Source: Bacillota bacterium (lineage in GTDB: Bacteria > Bacillota > Clostridia > Lachnospirales > Lachnospiraceae). Taken from it: a stretch of DNA of 64,000 nucleotides. The notes below the pieces were generated by a model. The model saw only the letters and a program-made list of their open reading frames with translations, did no database searches and was not told the DNA's origin. Positions 9,114 to 17,769 of this stretch are shown here, one piece after another; position 1 is the first letter of the stretch; each line of letters opens with the position of its first letter. The position numbers were made by a program, and so were the translations under genes. The stretch is taken from the NCBI GenBank assembly GCA_023443225.1, contig JAEZVF010000060.1, positions 124,001-188,000 of the forward strand, in the 5' to 3' direction.

Positions 9114-10458
9114 GATTATGTTCTGGGCCTCCTGGGTTATTATCCCATTAGTGGTAGAGATCATTCCTTCTATCCTTGGCTTTTTTCTACTGCTAAGGAA
9201 AAGACTGATTTATCGGAATGACCCGGTGATAAAGTATATACCACATATCACCATTATAATTCCGGTATATAATTCAGCAGATACTTTGGAGGAATGTTTA
9301 AACTCGGTAATAACATCGGATTATCCAAAGGAAAATCTTGAAATCATCCTAGTGAATAACGGAAGCAAAGATAATAGCTTTGAGATTTTTCAGAAGTATC
9401 AGTCATCCCATACTACTGTAAATCTGAAATGGATCAATGCCCAGCAGGGCAAATCCAAAGCGCTCAATATGGCGTTATATAACAGTAAGGGGAAATATAT
9501 CATACATATAGACAGTGACGGAGTGTTACATCCGGAAGCAATTAAAAACCTGATTCAACGGTTTGAAGCTCACCAGAACATACATTGCATGACTGGAGTT
9601 ATTCTGACTAACCCTGAAATGATAGAAAATAGTAAAGGTTTATTTAAAAAATTAATGCAAAAAACGGAGTTTTATGAATATGCCCAAGCATTCCTAGCGG
9701 GGCGCAACTATGAAGCAGAATCGAACTCTATTTTTACAATGTCAGGAGCCTTTTCTGCATTTCGTAAATCAACAATTTTAAAGACACAACTATATAATAC
9801 GGATACCGTGTGTGAGGATACGCATGTAACCTTTCAAGTCCGACGATTACTCAAGAAGAAAATTGATCTATGTGAAAACGCCATATTTTTTGTAGATCCT
9901 ATTGAAAGTGCACAAAAATTATATGTTCAAAGACAGCGTTGGCAAAGAGGTGAATTAGAAGTAGCTCATATGTTTCCGGAAGAAAATAAGGGTATAAGGA
10001 ATAATTTTATTTTGAGGCTTCTGTTGTTTGATCATACGTTTGCCTTTCCTAGAATGATTTGGTATTTTGCACTCATTTGCCTGACCTTTTTGGAGTATCC
10101 ATACAAATTCATTCTGATTTCGATGATAATTATTTATCTGCTTTATATTATATCGGGATTTCTGTACTATTTAAATATTTGTTCTTTTCTTTCTTGGGAA
10201 CAAGAATTAAAAAAATATTACGCCCGAAAAATACCAATCATATTTATACTGCCTTTATTTAACTTTATTGTCTATTGGTTTCGCTTTGCTGGAATTATTA
10301 ACAGCATAAAAGGAACCAGCAGTTGGAGAACGAAAACATTCCAGGAAGAGTTAGATACATGTAAACAAATCATTTCGATGGACTTTTCATTGTACTCGAA
10401 ACTGATTAAAAAAATTAAACAAAGTATATATAAAAGAGATGCCGCCTATGATGAGTAA
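9082..10458 (+). CDS. Membrane glycosyltransferase family 2, exosortase G-associated
   Basis: Processive-type GT2 enzyme of the BcsA/hyaluronan synthase kind. A TM near residues 15-38 is followed by the GT-A core: IIIPVYNSADTLEECL, DSD at 144-146, the acceptor-site CEDTHVTFQVRR and the QRQRWQRGE motif near 284. C-terminal TM helices lie around 320-400. I chose the ATG at 9082, preceded by AGGTGGGGGGG; an in-frame ATG at 9031 lacks a ribosome site and lies deep inside xrtG. It matches the glycosyltransferase family repeatedly found beside XrtG. The product could be a short surface glycan that decorates or anchors the sorted protein, which is inference. Confidence 0.8.
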   Translation: MQKIMTYLSNEIMFWASWVIIPLVVEIIPSILGFFLLLRKRLIYRNDPVIKYIPHITIIIPVYNSADTLEECLNSVITSDYPKENLEIILVNNGSKDNSFEIFQKYQSSHTTVNLKWINAQQGKSKALNMALYNSKGKYIIHIDSDGVLHPEAIKNLIQRFEAHQNIHCMTGVILTNPEMIENSKGLFKKLMQKTEFYEYAQAFLAGRNYEAESNSIFTMSGAFSAFRKSTILKTQLYNTDTVCEDTHVTFQVRRLLKKKIDLCENAIFFVDPIESAQKLYVQRQRWQRGELEVAHMFPEENKGIRNNFILRLLLFDHTFAFPRMIWYFALICLTFLEYPYKFILISMIIIYLLYIISGFLYYLNICSFLSWEQELKKYYARKIPIIFILPLFNFIVYWFRFAGIINSIKGTSSWRTKTFQEELDTCKQIISMDFSLYSKLIKKIKQSIYKRDAAYDE

Positions 10459-11518
10459 AGACAATAAAATAAAGAAAAATTTATTATGGATTGTAATGGT
10501 ATTCTGTATTCTGGAAGTTGTTTTAGTTACTTGTGACGTGGTAAGTGCTTTTAACCATAATATTTTGCTCTACAACAGGCAGCAGGAACAGAAGATTAAT
10601 CACATATTCTCTGATAGTATTGAGAACATGAAAAGTGGTGGTGGCCCCTTTACAGAGATTATAATATCCAATATTAAGAAGGATTTTCCCACATCTTCCA
10701 GCGTGTATTGTTTTGTGGCAGTGAACGACCAAATGATTTTTATTAGGGATTCGAGTACCACGAAGGAATTGTTGAAGAAGAATAAAATAAGTGTAAAAGA
10801 ATATATAAACGTAAAAGATACACTGTCGGCTGCACCAGATAATCAGGTAGGATGGACCGAAAAAGTTGTATTGAATGAAAAAACAAAGTATTTTGTTTCT
10901 ATGGGAGAAACTACATATGAAGATGAAGTAATTACCATAGGCATCTGCTCAAAAGAAGAGTATATTATTAAAAAAAGTAGAGTTGACGTATTTTTATTAC
11001 ATATAGGGATGTATATACTTTTATTTATAATCGCTTTTATTTCTACTACATATTTTTTGTTACGAAGAATTAAGAGTAACCAGATAGTAATTGAAGAACT
11101 GGAGAGTGAGGTTGCAAATAATCGCCAGCTGATGGAACAACTACATGAAGAAGTGTGGAAGGTAACTTATTTAAATAGTAACAATAATCTTTATGGTTTT
11201 TTTGATAAAGAAGTTGTTGAGAATATTTTATCCAGCTTAACGGTAGAACAGTCTATGCTAACGATGAAAGTATTTCTCCGGTTAAATCCCGGTAGTAAAG
11301 AAGTACTTATTAATATTGCTGTCTTACTTGAAGGGATTAGTATCTTTAAAAGTGTAAGCTGTCTTTGGAATGAAAATGAATTTCTAGTAGTACTACTCAA
11401 TGTGAAAGAAAAAGAGGTAGAACTATTTGAAAAGTATCTACGGAAGCAATATCAAATGAAATATAAAGACCAAAAGATAGATGAAATTATAATTGATATA
11501 GAACCAATTAAGAGGTAA
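10448..11518 (+). CDS. Two-TM membrane protein with degenerate GGDEF-like cytoplasmic domain
   Basis: Not assigned to a known exosortase family. TM helices lie near residues 9-30 and 180-205 and enclose an extracytoplasmic domain of about 150 residues. A coiled-coil-like stretch (IEELESEVANNRQLMEQL) follows, then a C-terminal domain from about 245 whose CLWNENEFLVVLL looks like a diguanylate cyclase core with the RxGGDEF signature eroded (NENEF in its place). It would not be expected to make c-di-GMP and may sense or scaffold. Start options are 10439, 10448 and 10451; AAAAGAG at 10432-10438 suits 10448. It overlaps the preceding glycosyltransferase. Confidence 0.55.
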   Translation: MMSKDNKIKKNLLWIVMVFCILEVVLVTCDVVSAFNHNILLYNRQQEQKINHIFSDSIENMKSGGGPFTEIIISNIKKDFPTSSSVYCFVAVNDQMIFIRDSSTTKELLKKNKISVKEYINVKDTLSAAPDNQVGWTEKVVLNEKTKYFVSMGETTYEDEVITIGICSKEEYIIKKSRVDVFLLHIGMYILLFIIAFISTTYFLLRRIKSNQIVIEELESEVANNRQLMEQLHEEVWKVTYLNSNNNLYGFFDKEVVENILSSLTVEQSMLTMKVFLRLNPGSKEVLINIAVLLEGISIFKSVSCLWNENEFLVVLLNVKEKEVELFEKYLRKQYQMKYKDQKIDEIIIDIEPIKR

Positions 11519-11579
11519 AAGATTGTAAAAAGTATACAAATAGAAAGGATGCCACTTATAGCTGCAATGGGTGTAGAAT

Positions 11580-12020
11580 ATGCAATATAATCAATACAAA
11601 TTTAAATTCTATCTAAATGCCAGCCATGCTATATACATTAAGGGCATTTTAGGCGAGAAACATCCCCATACTTGGGAAATAGAAATCAGTACGGTAAAAC
11701 AGAAGGGTATCTTTGTTAAGTTCGAAGAAGTTGAAGATTTGATTGAACCTTTTCTAGAACAATATCAGAATAAGTTTCTTAATGAGGAAGAACCTTTTTT
11801 GTCCATGAATCCTACCTTAGAGAACATTACGGGATTTCTGTTGAAAGGAATACAGAAAATATTACACCCTTTAGGCTGGATGGTTTTTACTATAGAAGTG
11901 AGTGAAACTCCTGCAAGGTCGTTTATCATTAGCCTTGTAGAGAACAATGTGATATCGGATTTGCAGCAACAAAATTTAACAAATGATATTATTCAGAATT
12001 CTTTTCCAAAAGATATCTGA
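11580..12020 (+). CDS. Stand-alone 6-pyruvoyl-tetrahydropterin synthase-related protein
   Basis: A 146-residue homologue of the N-terminal domain of the 1033-residue protein at the head of the operon. The two share YKFKF at the start, the ASH motif (His16) and an HxH pair (His28 and His30 here), which together make the zinc triad of the PTPS/QueD fold, plus SETPAR near 112 carrying the conserved Glu. The active-site Cys between the His residues of QueD is missing, so queuosine or pterin synthesis is unlikely. The ribosome site is GGGTG seven bases upstream. The role in the exosortase system is unknown. It may assemble with the fused copy, since PTPS folds are oligomeric. Confidence 0.75.
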   Translation: MQYNQYKFKFYLNASHAIYIKGILGEKHPHTWEIEISTVKQKGIFVKFEEVEDLIEPFLEQYQNKFLNEEEPFLSMNPTLENITGFLLKGIQKILHPLGWMVFTIEVSETPARSFIISLVENNVISDLQQQNLTNDIIQNSFPKDI

Positions 12021-12054
12021 CTCTAAATACGAAAATACTAAGGAGAAGATACTT

Positions 12055-13116
12055 ATGAATTATCAGAATCAAGTGGCTATTATCATCCCTTCCTTGAATC
12101 CTGACCATAAAATGATTCAGTTGGTTAGGGAGTTGTCTGAAATAGGCTTTCAAAAGATTGTAATCGTAAATGATGGCAGTGGGGAAGAATATGAGGAATT
12201 TTATAAAACGGTAGTAGCACTTCATGGCTGTATTATATTAAATCACGCTGTAAATATGGGTAAAGGTCGTGCTTTAAAAGATGCTTTTAACTATGTTCTA
12301 ACTCATTGGCAGGATTGTATTGGAGTTGTAACAGTGGATGCAGATGGACAGCATAGTGTGCAGGATGTTTTAGCATGTGCACAGGAACTACTCAAATATC
12401 CCGAATACATGATTTTAGGCTGTAGGAATTTCTCAACAGAGAATATACCAAAGCGAAGTAAGTTTGGTAACATCTTAACCCGCAAAGTGCTAAGTTTTCT
12501 TTGTGGAATTCACGTGTCAGATACTCAGACCGGTCTGCGTGGTCTGTCAAGAAGCCTAATGGAGGGTTTTTTAACGATTACCGGCGAAAGATATGAATTC
12601 GAGATGAATGCCCTGATCGCAACCAGAGAGAAGAATATAGAAATTCTAGAGGTGCCGATTCAGACCATATATATTGAAAATAATAAAACATCTCACTTCA
12701 ATCCCCTGACCGATTCTATTAGAATCTATGCTTTGTTTCTAAAGTATCTGTTCACCGGATTGTCTTCTTTTACAATAGACGTGCTTTTGTTCACCATTTT
12801 AGTTCTATTATTGAAAAATGTATCACCGGTATCCTATATTGTTATCAGCACAGCAGTCGCCAGAATCCTTTCTTCCATCTATAATTTCTTCATGAACAAG
12901 AACAATGTTTTTGAGAGCAATGGGGATGTAAGGACTACTTTTGTTAAGTATTATATCTTATGCATAGTACAGATGGCTATCTCAGCTGGTGGAGTTGTTG
13001 TTTTATATCCTATATTACGGATACACGAAACATTCATCAAGGTAGTAGTAGATACCTTATTATTCTTTATTAGTTATCAGATACAGATGAAATGGGTTTT
13101 TAGAAATAATGAATGA
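12055..13116 (+). CDS. GT2 polyprenyl-phosphate-type glycosyltransferase fused to GtrA domain
   Basis: The N-terminal half (residues 1-225) is a DPM1-like GT2 domain with IIIPSLNPDHKM, IVNDGSG, DADGQHS near 94 and the DTQTGLRGLSR phrase of dolichol/undecaprenyl-phosphate sugar synthases. The C-terminal half (about 235-350) has four TM helices with FLKYLFTGLSSFTIDV and NFFMNKNNVF, matching GtrA, a lipid-sugar flippase-type domain. Such fusions build and move lipid-linked monosaccharides for use outside the cell. Here it could feed the GT-C-like protein at the head of the operon, which is inference. The ATG at 12055 follows AGGAGA; a longer frame from 11983 overlaps the previous gene without a ribosome site. 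Confidence 0.82.
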   Translation: MNYQNQVAIIIPSLNPDHKMIQLVRELSEIGFQKIVIVNDGSGEEYEEFYKTVVALHGCIILNHAVNMGKGRALKDAFNYVLTHWQDCIGVVTVDADGQHSVQDVLACAQELLKYPEYMILGCRNFSTENIPKRSKFGNILTRKVLSFLCGIHVSDTQTGLRGLSRSLMEGFLTITGERYEFEMNALIATREKNIEILEVPIQTIYIENNKTSHFNPLTDSIRIYALFLKYLFTGLSSFTIDVLLFTILVLLLKNVSPVSYIVISTAVARILSSIYNFFMNKNNVFESNGDVRTTFVKYYILCIVQMAISAGGVVVLYPILRIHETFIKVVVDTLLFFISYQIQMKWVFRNNE

Positions 13117-13178
13117 TGAAATATCACCATACCAACGAAATCCACATATTACAGAAGATGAAGTTTGCAAAAAACAGC

Positions 13179-13401
13179 ATCAATTCTCAAGAGACTATAA
13201 TAGCAGGTGGCTCTGTGAGTAATATTAATAAAGTGTTTTTCGTTTGCGGAGACATTTTCTCTCTTTTGTACGATTTGAGGGGACAACTGAATTTGTTGTC
13301 CATTCAAAGCGTACAAAAGAGAGAAAGTGTCGTAGCAACTGAAAAACATGGTTAATATTACTCACAGAGCCGCCTGCTATCTATTCACTCTAAGAATTGA
13401 T
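13179..13401. repeat. Large imperfect palindrome, about 106-108 bp arms
   Basis: The left arm (13179-13286) and right arm (13296-13401) are inverted copies around a nine-base spacer. Both begin or end with ATCAATTCT-type ends and share stretches such as GGCTCTGTGAGTAATATTAA and CTCTCTTTTGTACG. The symmetry explains why similar short reading frames appear on both strands here; none looks like a real gene. It sits in the gap between the end of the exosortase operon and the convergent AraC gene. It may act as a bidirectional terminator or be a MITE-like element. Confidence 0.85.
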
Positions 13402-13425
13402 GCGTCCTTTATCACAATGGGCCGT

Positions 13426-14301
13426 CTATTTCATAAGATACTGACTAGGTGTACAGCCAAAACATTTTTGAAAGGCCCGGTAAAAAGTCCTTGTACTGTC
13501 AAATCCCGAAGCCAGAGCTATTTCTGTGATGGTGGTTTTCTTTTCTAATAGCAATTCTAGTGCATGACGGCAACGTAAACCGTTAATGTATTCAATTAAT
13601 TTACATCCAAAGTATTCATTAAAAATATGTGAAAATCTGCTTTTGCTATATCCGAAGTGATTCGAGATGTCTTCAAGACTTAACATTGTCAGATAATTAT
13701 CCTGTAGAAACACCAAAATATCCTGAGCAAGGGAGGAGATTTTGGTATTAGGTATATCAATTAGTCCAACTTGCTTAATTAATAGACCGAGGAAAACATA
13801 GGTATACCCTTTAACCGTATTTTCCTTAAGCAATGAATTCATATCACCAGGTAGTTGGACTGCTGTAGGGTAACAAGAAGTTACTTCCTCTGTCTCGTTA
13901 TTCCTGCCCACGATACTGAGGTCCGATAGTGTACATATTGCTTCCATACAATGAAGCAATTCGGTACCATAGTTTGGGTCTTCTACTAATAGAGAAGCAA
14001 AAGTCTTTTTAAAAAAGGTAGATTTATAACCAGAAATTGCATCAAGTGGTATCGTAAATATATACGATTTGGAGGACGTTTCGGTAACATAAGCATGAAT
14101 TGTGTAACTTGGAACAATTAAGAAGTTTTTTTCCTTAACTATATAAATCTGACCATTTAAGTTAGCTTTTATTTCACCTGAGGTTACATAGATAATTTCC
14201 ATACTGCTATGAAAATGAGGCAGGCAAAAATCATTTATGGATTTCCAACACAGTGGCAATAATTGATGATCACGATAATACTCATAAGAAAAATTATGCA
14301 T
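13426..14301 (-). CDS. AraC family transcriptional regulator with cupin sensor domain
   Basis: The 291 residues are typical of AraC/XylS regulators with an N-terminal cupin. SSMEIIYVTSGEIKANLNGQIYIV near residues 30-55 is the sugar-sensing barrel. The C-terminal pair of helix-turn-helix motifs spans about 190-290, including HFGYSKSRFSHIFNEYFG and IALASGFDSTRTFYRAFQKCFGCTPSQY. It is divergent from the oxidoreductase/isomerase operon that begins at 14439 and is most likely its activator. The inducer is probably a sugar or sugar-like compound. The gene ends 25 bases from the large palindrome. Confidence 0.88.
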   Translation of the reverse strand: MHNFSYEYYRDHQLLPLCWKSINDFCLPHFHSSMEIIYVTSGEIKANLNGQIYIVKEKNFLIVPSYTIHAYVTETSSKSYIFTIPLDAISGYKSTFFKKTFASLLVEDPNYGTELLHCMEAICTLSDLSIVGRNNETEEVTSCYPTAVQLPGDMNSLLKENTVKGYTYVFLGLLIKQVGLIDIPNTKISSLAQDILVFLQDNYLTMLSLEDISNHFGYSKSRFSHIFNEYFGCKLIEYINGLRCRHALELLLEKKTTITEIALASGFDSTRTFYRAFQKCFGCTPSQYLMK

Positions 14302-14378
14302 TTGGATTTCCTCCCATATGTAGCGTTTTATGACAATACATTTTAATTATATGGCACGATATTAACTAGTAATTTTAG

Positions 14379-14384
14379 TATAAT
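14379..14384 (+). promoter_or_regulatory. Candidate -10 element of the AraC-controlled operon
   Basis: A perfect TATAAT lies 55 bases before the first oxidoreductase, but the region 17 bases upstream (ACGATA) is a poor -35. A weak -35 is what an activator-dependent promoter would show, and the divergent AraC gene fits that reading. Confidence 0.4.
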
Positions 14385-14438
14385 GCCATTAACAGGATAA
14401 ATCAACATATAAATCTATAATAAAGGATGGTGCTGAAA

Positions 14439-15515
14439 ATGAGTAAATTAAAGGTTGGAATCATAGGTTGTGGAGGTATAGCGAATGGAAAACATATGCC
14501 TTCAATTAAAAAAGCCGGTATGGCTGAAATGGTAGCTTTTTGTGACATAGTTAAAGAAAAATCAGAAAAAGCAGCCAAAGAATTTGGTGTTGAAAATGCC
14601 AGAATATATACAGATTATAAAGAATTACTGAAAGAAGAACTGGATGCAGTTTATATCTGTACACCAAACCGTTCCCACGCAAGCATCACAGTTGATGCTC
14701 TGCATGCGAACAAACATGTCATGTGCGAGAAACCAATGGCAATCAACTATGCGGAAGCCAGCGAAATGATAACTGTTGCAAAAGAAACAGGTAAGATTTT
14801 AACCATAGGTTATCAAAACCGCTACCGTGCAGATAGCCAGTACTTAAAAAAAGAATGCGAAGATGGTGTTTTGGGTGATATTTACTATGCTAGAGCTAAG
14901 GCAATCCGTCGTCGTGCAGTTCCAACCTGGGGTGTATTTTTAAATGAATATGAACAAGGCGGTGGACCATTAATCGATATTGGAACGCATGCATTAGATC
15001 TTACCTTATGGACAATGAATAATTATAAACCCAAGTATGCAGTAGGTACCGTATATCATAAATTAAACAAGGATTCCGATCAGGGAAATGCATTTGGAAA
15101 TTGGAAACCAGAGGAATTCACAGTGGAAGACAGCGCATTTGGTTTTATTGTCATGGAAGATGGTGCTACTATTAACTTAGAGGCAAGTTGGGCTTTGAAT
15201 TCTCTGGATGTAATGGAAGCAAAGACCGTGCTTTGTGGTACAAAAGCTGGAGCAGATATGCAGGACGGTCTACGGATTAATGGGGTAAAACACGACAAAC
15301 AATATGTAATTAAGCCTTCACTAGAAGCCGGTGAAGTAGATTTTTACAGTGGTGAAGATGAAGCAGCTGAACTGGTAGAACAGAAAGTTTTCGCAAATGC
15401 AATTATGGGAAAAGGTCAGCTAACCGTATTGCCGGAACAGGCAGCCATGGTAACTAGAATTTTGGATGCAATTTATGAATCTGCAAAAATAGGAAAACCG
15501 GTATATTTTGACTAA
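14439..15515 (+). CDS. Gfo/Idh/MocA family NAD(P)-dependent oxidoreductase, copy 1
   Basis: Oxidises or reduces a hydroxyl group of a sugar, inositol or glycoside. The N-terminal Rossmann motif is GIIGCGGIANGKH. CEKPMAI carries the catalytic Lys, and GGGPLIDIGTHALD holds the Asp/His of the active site. Length is 358 residues, usual for the family. The ATG at 14439 gives MSKLKVGIIG; an ATG at 14427 has no ribosome site. It is first in an operon of two oxidoreductase/isomerase pairs controlled by the divergent AraC gene. The substrate cannot be assigned. Confidence 0.87.
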   Translation: MSKLKVGIIGCGGIANGKHMPSIKKAGMAEMVAFCDIVKEKSEKAAKEFGVENARIYTDYKELLKEELDAVYICTPNRSHASITVDALHANKHVMCEKPMAINYAEASEMITVAKETGKILTIGYQNRYRADSQYLKKECEDGVLGDIYYARAKAIRRRAVPTWGVFLNEYEQGGGPLIDIGTHALDLTLWTMNNYKPKYAVGTVYHKLNKDSDQGNAFGNWKPEEFTVEDSAFGFIVMEDGATINLEASWALNSLDVMEAKTVLCGTKAGADMQDGLRINGVKHDKQYVIKPSLEAGEVDFYSGEDEAAELVEQKVFANAIMGKGQLTVLPEQAAMVTRILDAIYESAKIGKPVYFD

Positions 15516-15593
15516 TTTACGGAAGGCAAAATGAAAAAATTCAAATTCATATTATAACTATTTAACCGCCTATCATGGCAGAACGGAGGAATT

Positions 15594-16562
15594 ATGAAAT
15601 TAGGTGTATTAACAGTATTATTGGGAGATTTGTCGCTTGACAAAACACTAGAGTATCTAAAATCACTTGGAGTTCAACAGGTAGAGATTGGTTGCGGTGG
15701 TTATCCTGGAACCGCACATGCGGATGCCCGTAAGTTCTTAGAAAATCCAAATTTAATAGATGACTTTGTTGCAACAATTGAAAAGTCTGGAATTGAGATA
15801 GCTGCCTTAGCCTGTCACGGTAACCCGCTTCATCCTAATAAAGAGATTGCCAAAGAGTTTCATGAGCAATTCAAAGCTGCGATTCTTCTTGCAGAGAAAG
15901 TTGGAGTAAAGACAATTGTAGGGTTTTCTGGTTGCCCCGGAGATAGTGAGACATCACAATATCCGAACTGGGTAGTTGCTACCTGGCCGGAAGATTTTCA
16001 GAAGATCAAGGAATGGCAGTGGAATGAAAAGCTGATTCCCTATTGGAAGAATATGAGTGAGTTTGCCAACAATCATGGTGTAACACAGATTGCATTGGAA
16101 TTACATCCTGGATTCTGTGTATATAATCCGGAAACCTTGCTACGTCTTCGTGAAGCTGTAGGACCAACCATTGGCGCGAATTTCGACCCCTCTCATCTAT
16201 TTTGGCAGGGTATTGATCCAATCGCAGCTATTCGATCATTAAAAGGCGCAATCTATCATTTTCATGCAAAAGATACTGCCATTGATTACTATAATACTTC
16301 TGTCAATGGTGTACTTAGTACTAGCAAGTTTGATGATATTTCAAACCGCTCCTGGGTATTCCGTACGGTCGGCTATGGTCACAGTGAAGATGTATGGCGT
16401 AGTATTTTCAGTGAATTAAGGAAGAACGGTTACGATGGAAGTATTTCTATTGAACATGAAGACGGTTTAATGACAACAAAAGAAGGATTAGAAAAAGCAG
16501 TTGAACTATTAAAGAGAACCATTATTTTTGACAGTCAACAGGTTACGATGTACTGGGCTTAA
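15594..16562 (+). CDS. Sugar phosphate isomerase/epimerase-like TIM barrel (AP endonuclease 2 fold), copy 1
   Basis: 322-residue TIM-barrel protein of the IolE/xylose-isomerase-like superfamily. Metal-ligand motifs occur at the strand ends: IALELHPG (Glu), NFDPSHLFW (Asp, His), YHFHAKD (His) and SIEHED (Glu). GGAGG sits eight bases before the ATG. Family members isomerise or dehydrate keto-sugars made by Gfo/Idh/MocA partners, or eliminate the aglycone from 3-keto-glycosides. Pairing with the oxidoreductases on both sides supports such a two-step route; which reaction applies is open. Confidence 0.83.
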   Translation: MKLGVLTVLLGDLSLDKTLEYLKSLGVQQVEIGCGGYPGTAHADARKFLENPNLIDDFVATIEKSGIEIAALACHGNPLHPNKEIAKEFHEQFKAAILLAEKVGVKTIVGFSGCPGDSETSQYPNWVVATWPEDFQKIKEWQWNEKLIPYWKNMSEFANNHGVTQIALELHPGFCVYNPETLLRLREAVGPTIGANFDPSHLFWQGIDPIAAIRSLKGAIYHFHAKDTAIDYYNTSVNGVLSTSKFDDISNRSWVFRTVGYGHSEDVWRSIFSELRKNGYDGSISIEHEDGLMTTKEGLEKAVELLKRTIIFDSQQVTMYWA

Positions 16563-16629
16563 CTTAAGAAAAAATTCATTCAAAAACCGGGTGCATTATG
16601 TTCGTACCAACGGGCAGATTGGAGTAAGT

Positions 16630-17679
16630 ATGTATGAATTAGCTATTATAGGATTTGGGGGGATGGGAGGCTGGCATAAACAGTCTATCCTGGACATGCC
16701 GGAAGAATTTCATCTGGCTGGAGTATATGACATAAATCCAAGTAAAATTGAATCAGCAAGAAAAGAGGGAATTAAGGGATTTGATACCTTAGAAGAGTTA
16801 TTATCTGATACCACAATTCAGGCAGTGATTCTGGCGGTACCAAATAATTTTCACAAGGAATTATCCATAAAGGCAATGGAGGCCGGTAAGGATGTAATTT
16901 GTGAAAAGCCTGTTATGATGTGTGCTACTGATCTAGAGGAAGTTATTGAAGTAAGTAAAACTACTGGAAGGCAGTTTTCTGTTCACCAGAATCGCCGATG
17001 GGATAAGGACTTCACTATTATTAAAAAAATACTGGAAGATGATACCATTGGAAGCCCATTCTACATTGAATCCCGTGTTCAGGGAAGTAAAGGCATTCCG
17101 GGCGATTGGCGTTGCGTGAAAGAAGCTGGCGGTGGAATGTTACTTGATTGGGGTGTGCATTTAATCGACCAGATTATGTGGATAGTGAAAAGTCCGGTTA
17201 CGGAAGTATATGCCCACCTGCTTTCCATAAAGTTTCCTGATGTAGATGATAACTTTAAACTGCTTCTGCGTTTTGAAAATGGATTGTCTGCACTGGTGGA
17301 AGTTGATACCTATACGTTCATTCCTTTACCAAGATGGCATGTATCTGGTGATAAGGGTACGGTTCAAATTGATAACTTTGACTGTGATGGACAGATTGTG
17401 CGGGCTAATACAGTTGAAGTAAAATGGGAAGAAGGCATTGTGTATACAGCTGCAGGACCTACCAGAACCATGGCACCAAGGCCAGAGGAAAGCATTGAAC
17501 GACTTCATTTACCAGAAATAGAAACAGATGCCAAAGATTATTACCGCAATTTCAGGGATGCAGCGGAAGGCAAAGCAGATTTAATCGTAACACCACAGCA
17601 AGCTCTCCGGGTTATGAAAGTATTGGATACTGTTTTTGAATCTGCCAAGCAAGGCTGCTCCATCAAGGTAAGAATATGA
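16630..17679 (+). CDS. Gfo/Idh/MocA family NAD(P)-dependent oxidoreductase, copy 2
   Basis: Second oxidoreductase of the operon, 349 residues. It has IIGFGGMGGWHKQSI as the nucleotide-binding loop, CEKPVMM with the catalytic Lys, and GGMLLDWGVHLID as the active-site motif. It is clearly diverged from copy 1, so the pair is not a recent duplication. The start at 16630 is set by GGAG six bases upstream; the open frame extends to 16528 inside the preceding gene without a ribosome site. It is followed by a hairpin element and the second isomerase. Confidence 0.86.
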   Translation: MYELAIIGFGGMGGWHKQSILDMPEEFHLAGVYDINPSKIESARKEGIKGFDTLEELLSDTTIQAVILAVPNNFHKELSIKAMEAGKDVICEKPVMMCATDLEEVIEVSKTTGRQFSVHQNRRWDKDFTIIKKILEDDTIGSPFYIESRVQGSKGIPGDWRCVKEAGGGMLLDWGVHLIDQIMWIVKSPVTEVYAHLLSIKFPDVDDNFKLLLRFENGLSALVEVDTYTFIPLPRWHVSGDKGTVQIDNFDCDGQIVRANTVEVKWEEGIVYTAAGPTRTMAPRPEESIERLHLPEIETDAKDYYRNFRDAAEGKADLIVTPQQALRVMKVLDTVFESAKQGCSIKVRI

Positions 17680-17722
17680 TTTTAAGGTAAGTCAGGTAAC
17701 TTATAAACTTATTAGCAAGAAG

Positions 17723-17769
17723 GGCAGTATCACATCTGATTGCAGATGTGATGTGCAGTGGGTGATACT
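17723..17769 (+). repeat. 47-bp hairpin/RBS element, copy 1
   Basis: This sequence begins GGCAGTATCACATCTG and ends directly at the ATG of the next gene. It shares 37 of 47 positions, without gaps, with 50120-50166 in front of moaA. CACATCTG/CAGATGTG forms a hairpin, and AGTATCAC near the 5' end is also complementary to GTGATACT just before the start codon, so two foldings compete. The GGTG ribosome site is inside the element. Confidence 0.75.

Noticed and set aside
13113..13548. Short reading frames on both strands around 13.1-13.5 kb
   Set aside because: Their similar translations come from the large palindrome; no ribosome sites or protein family features.
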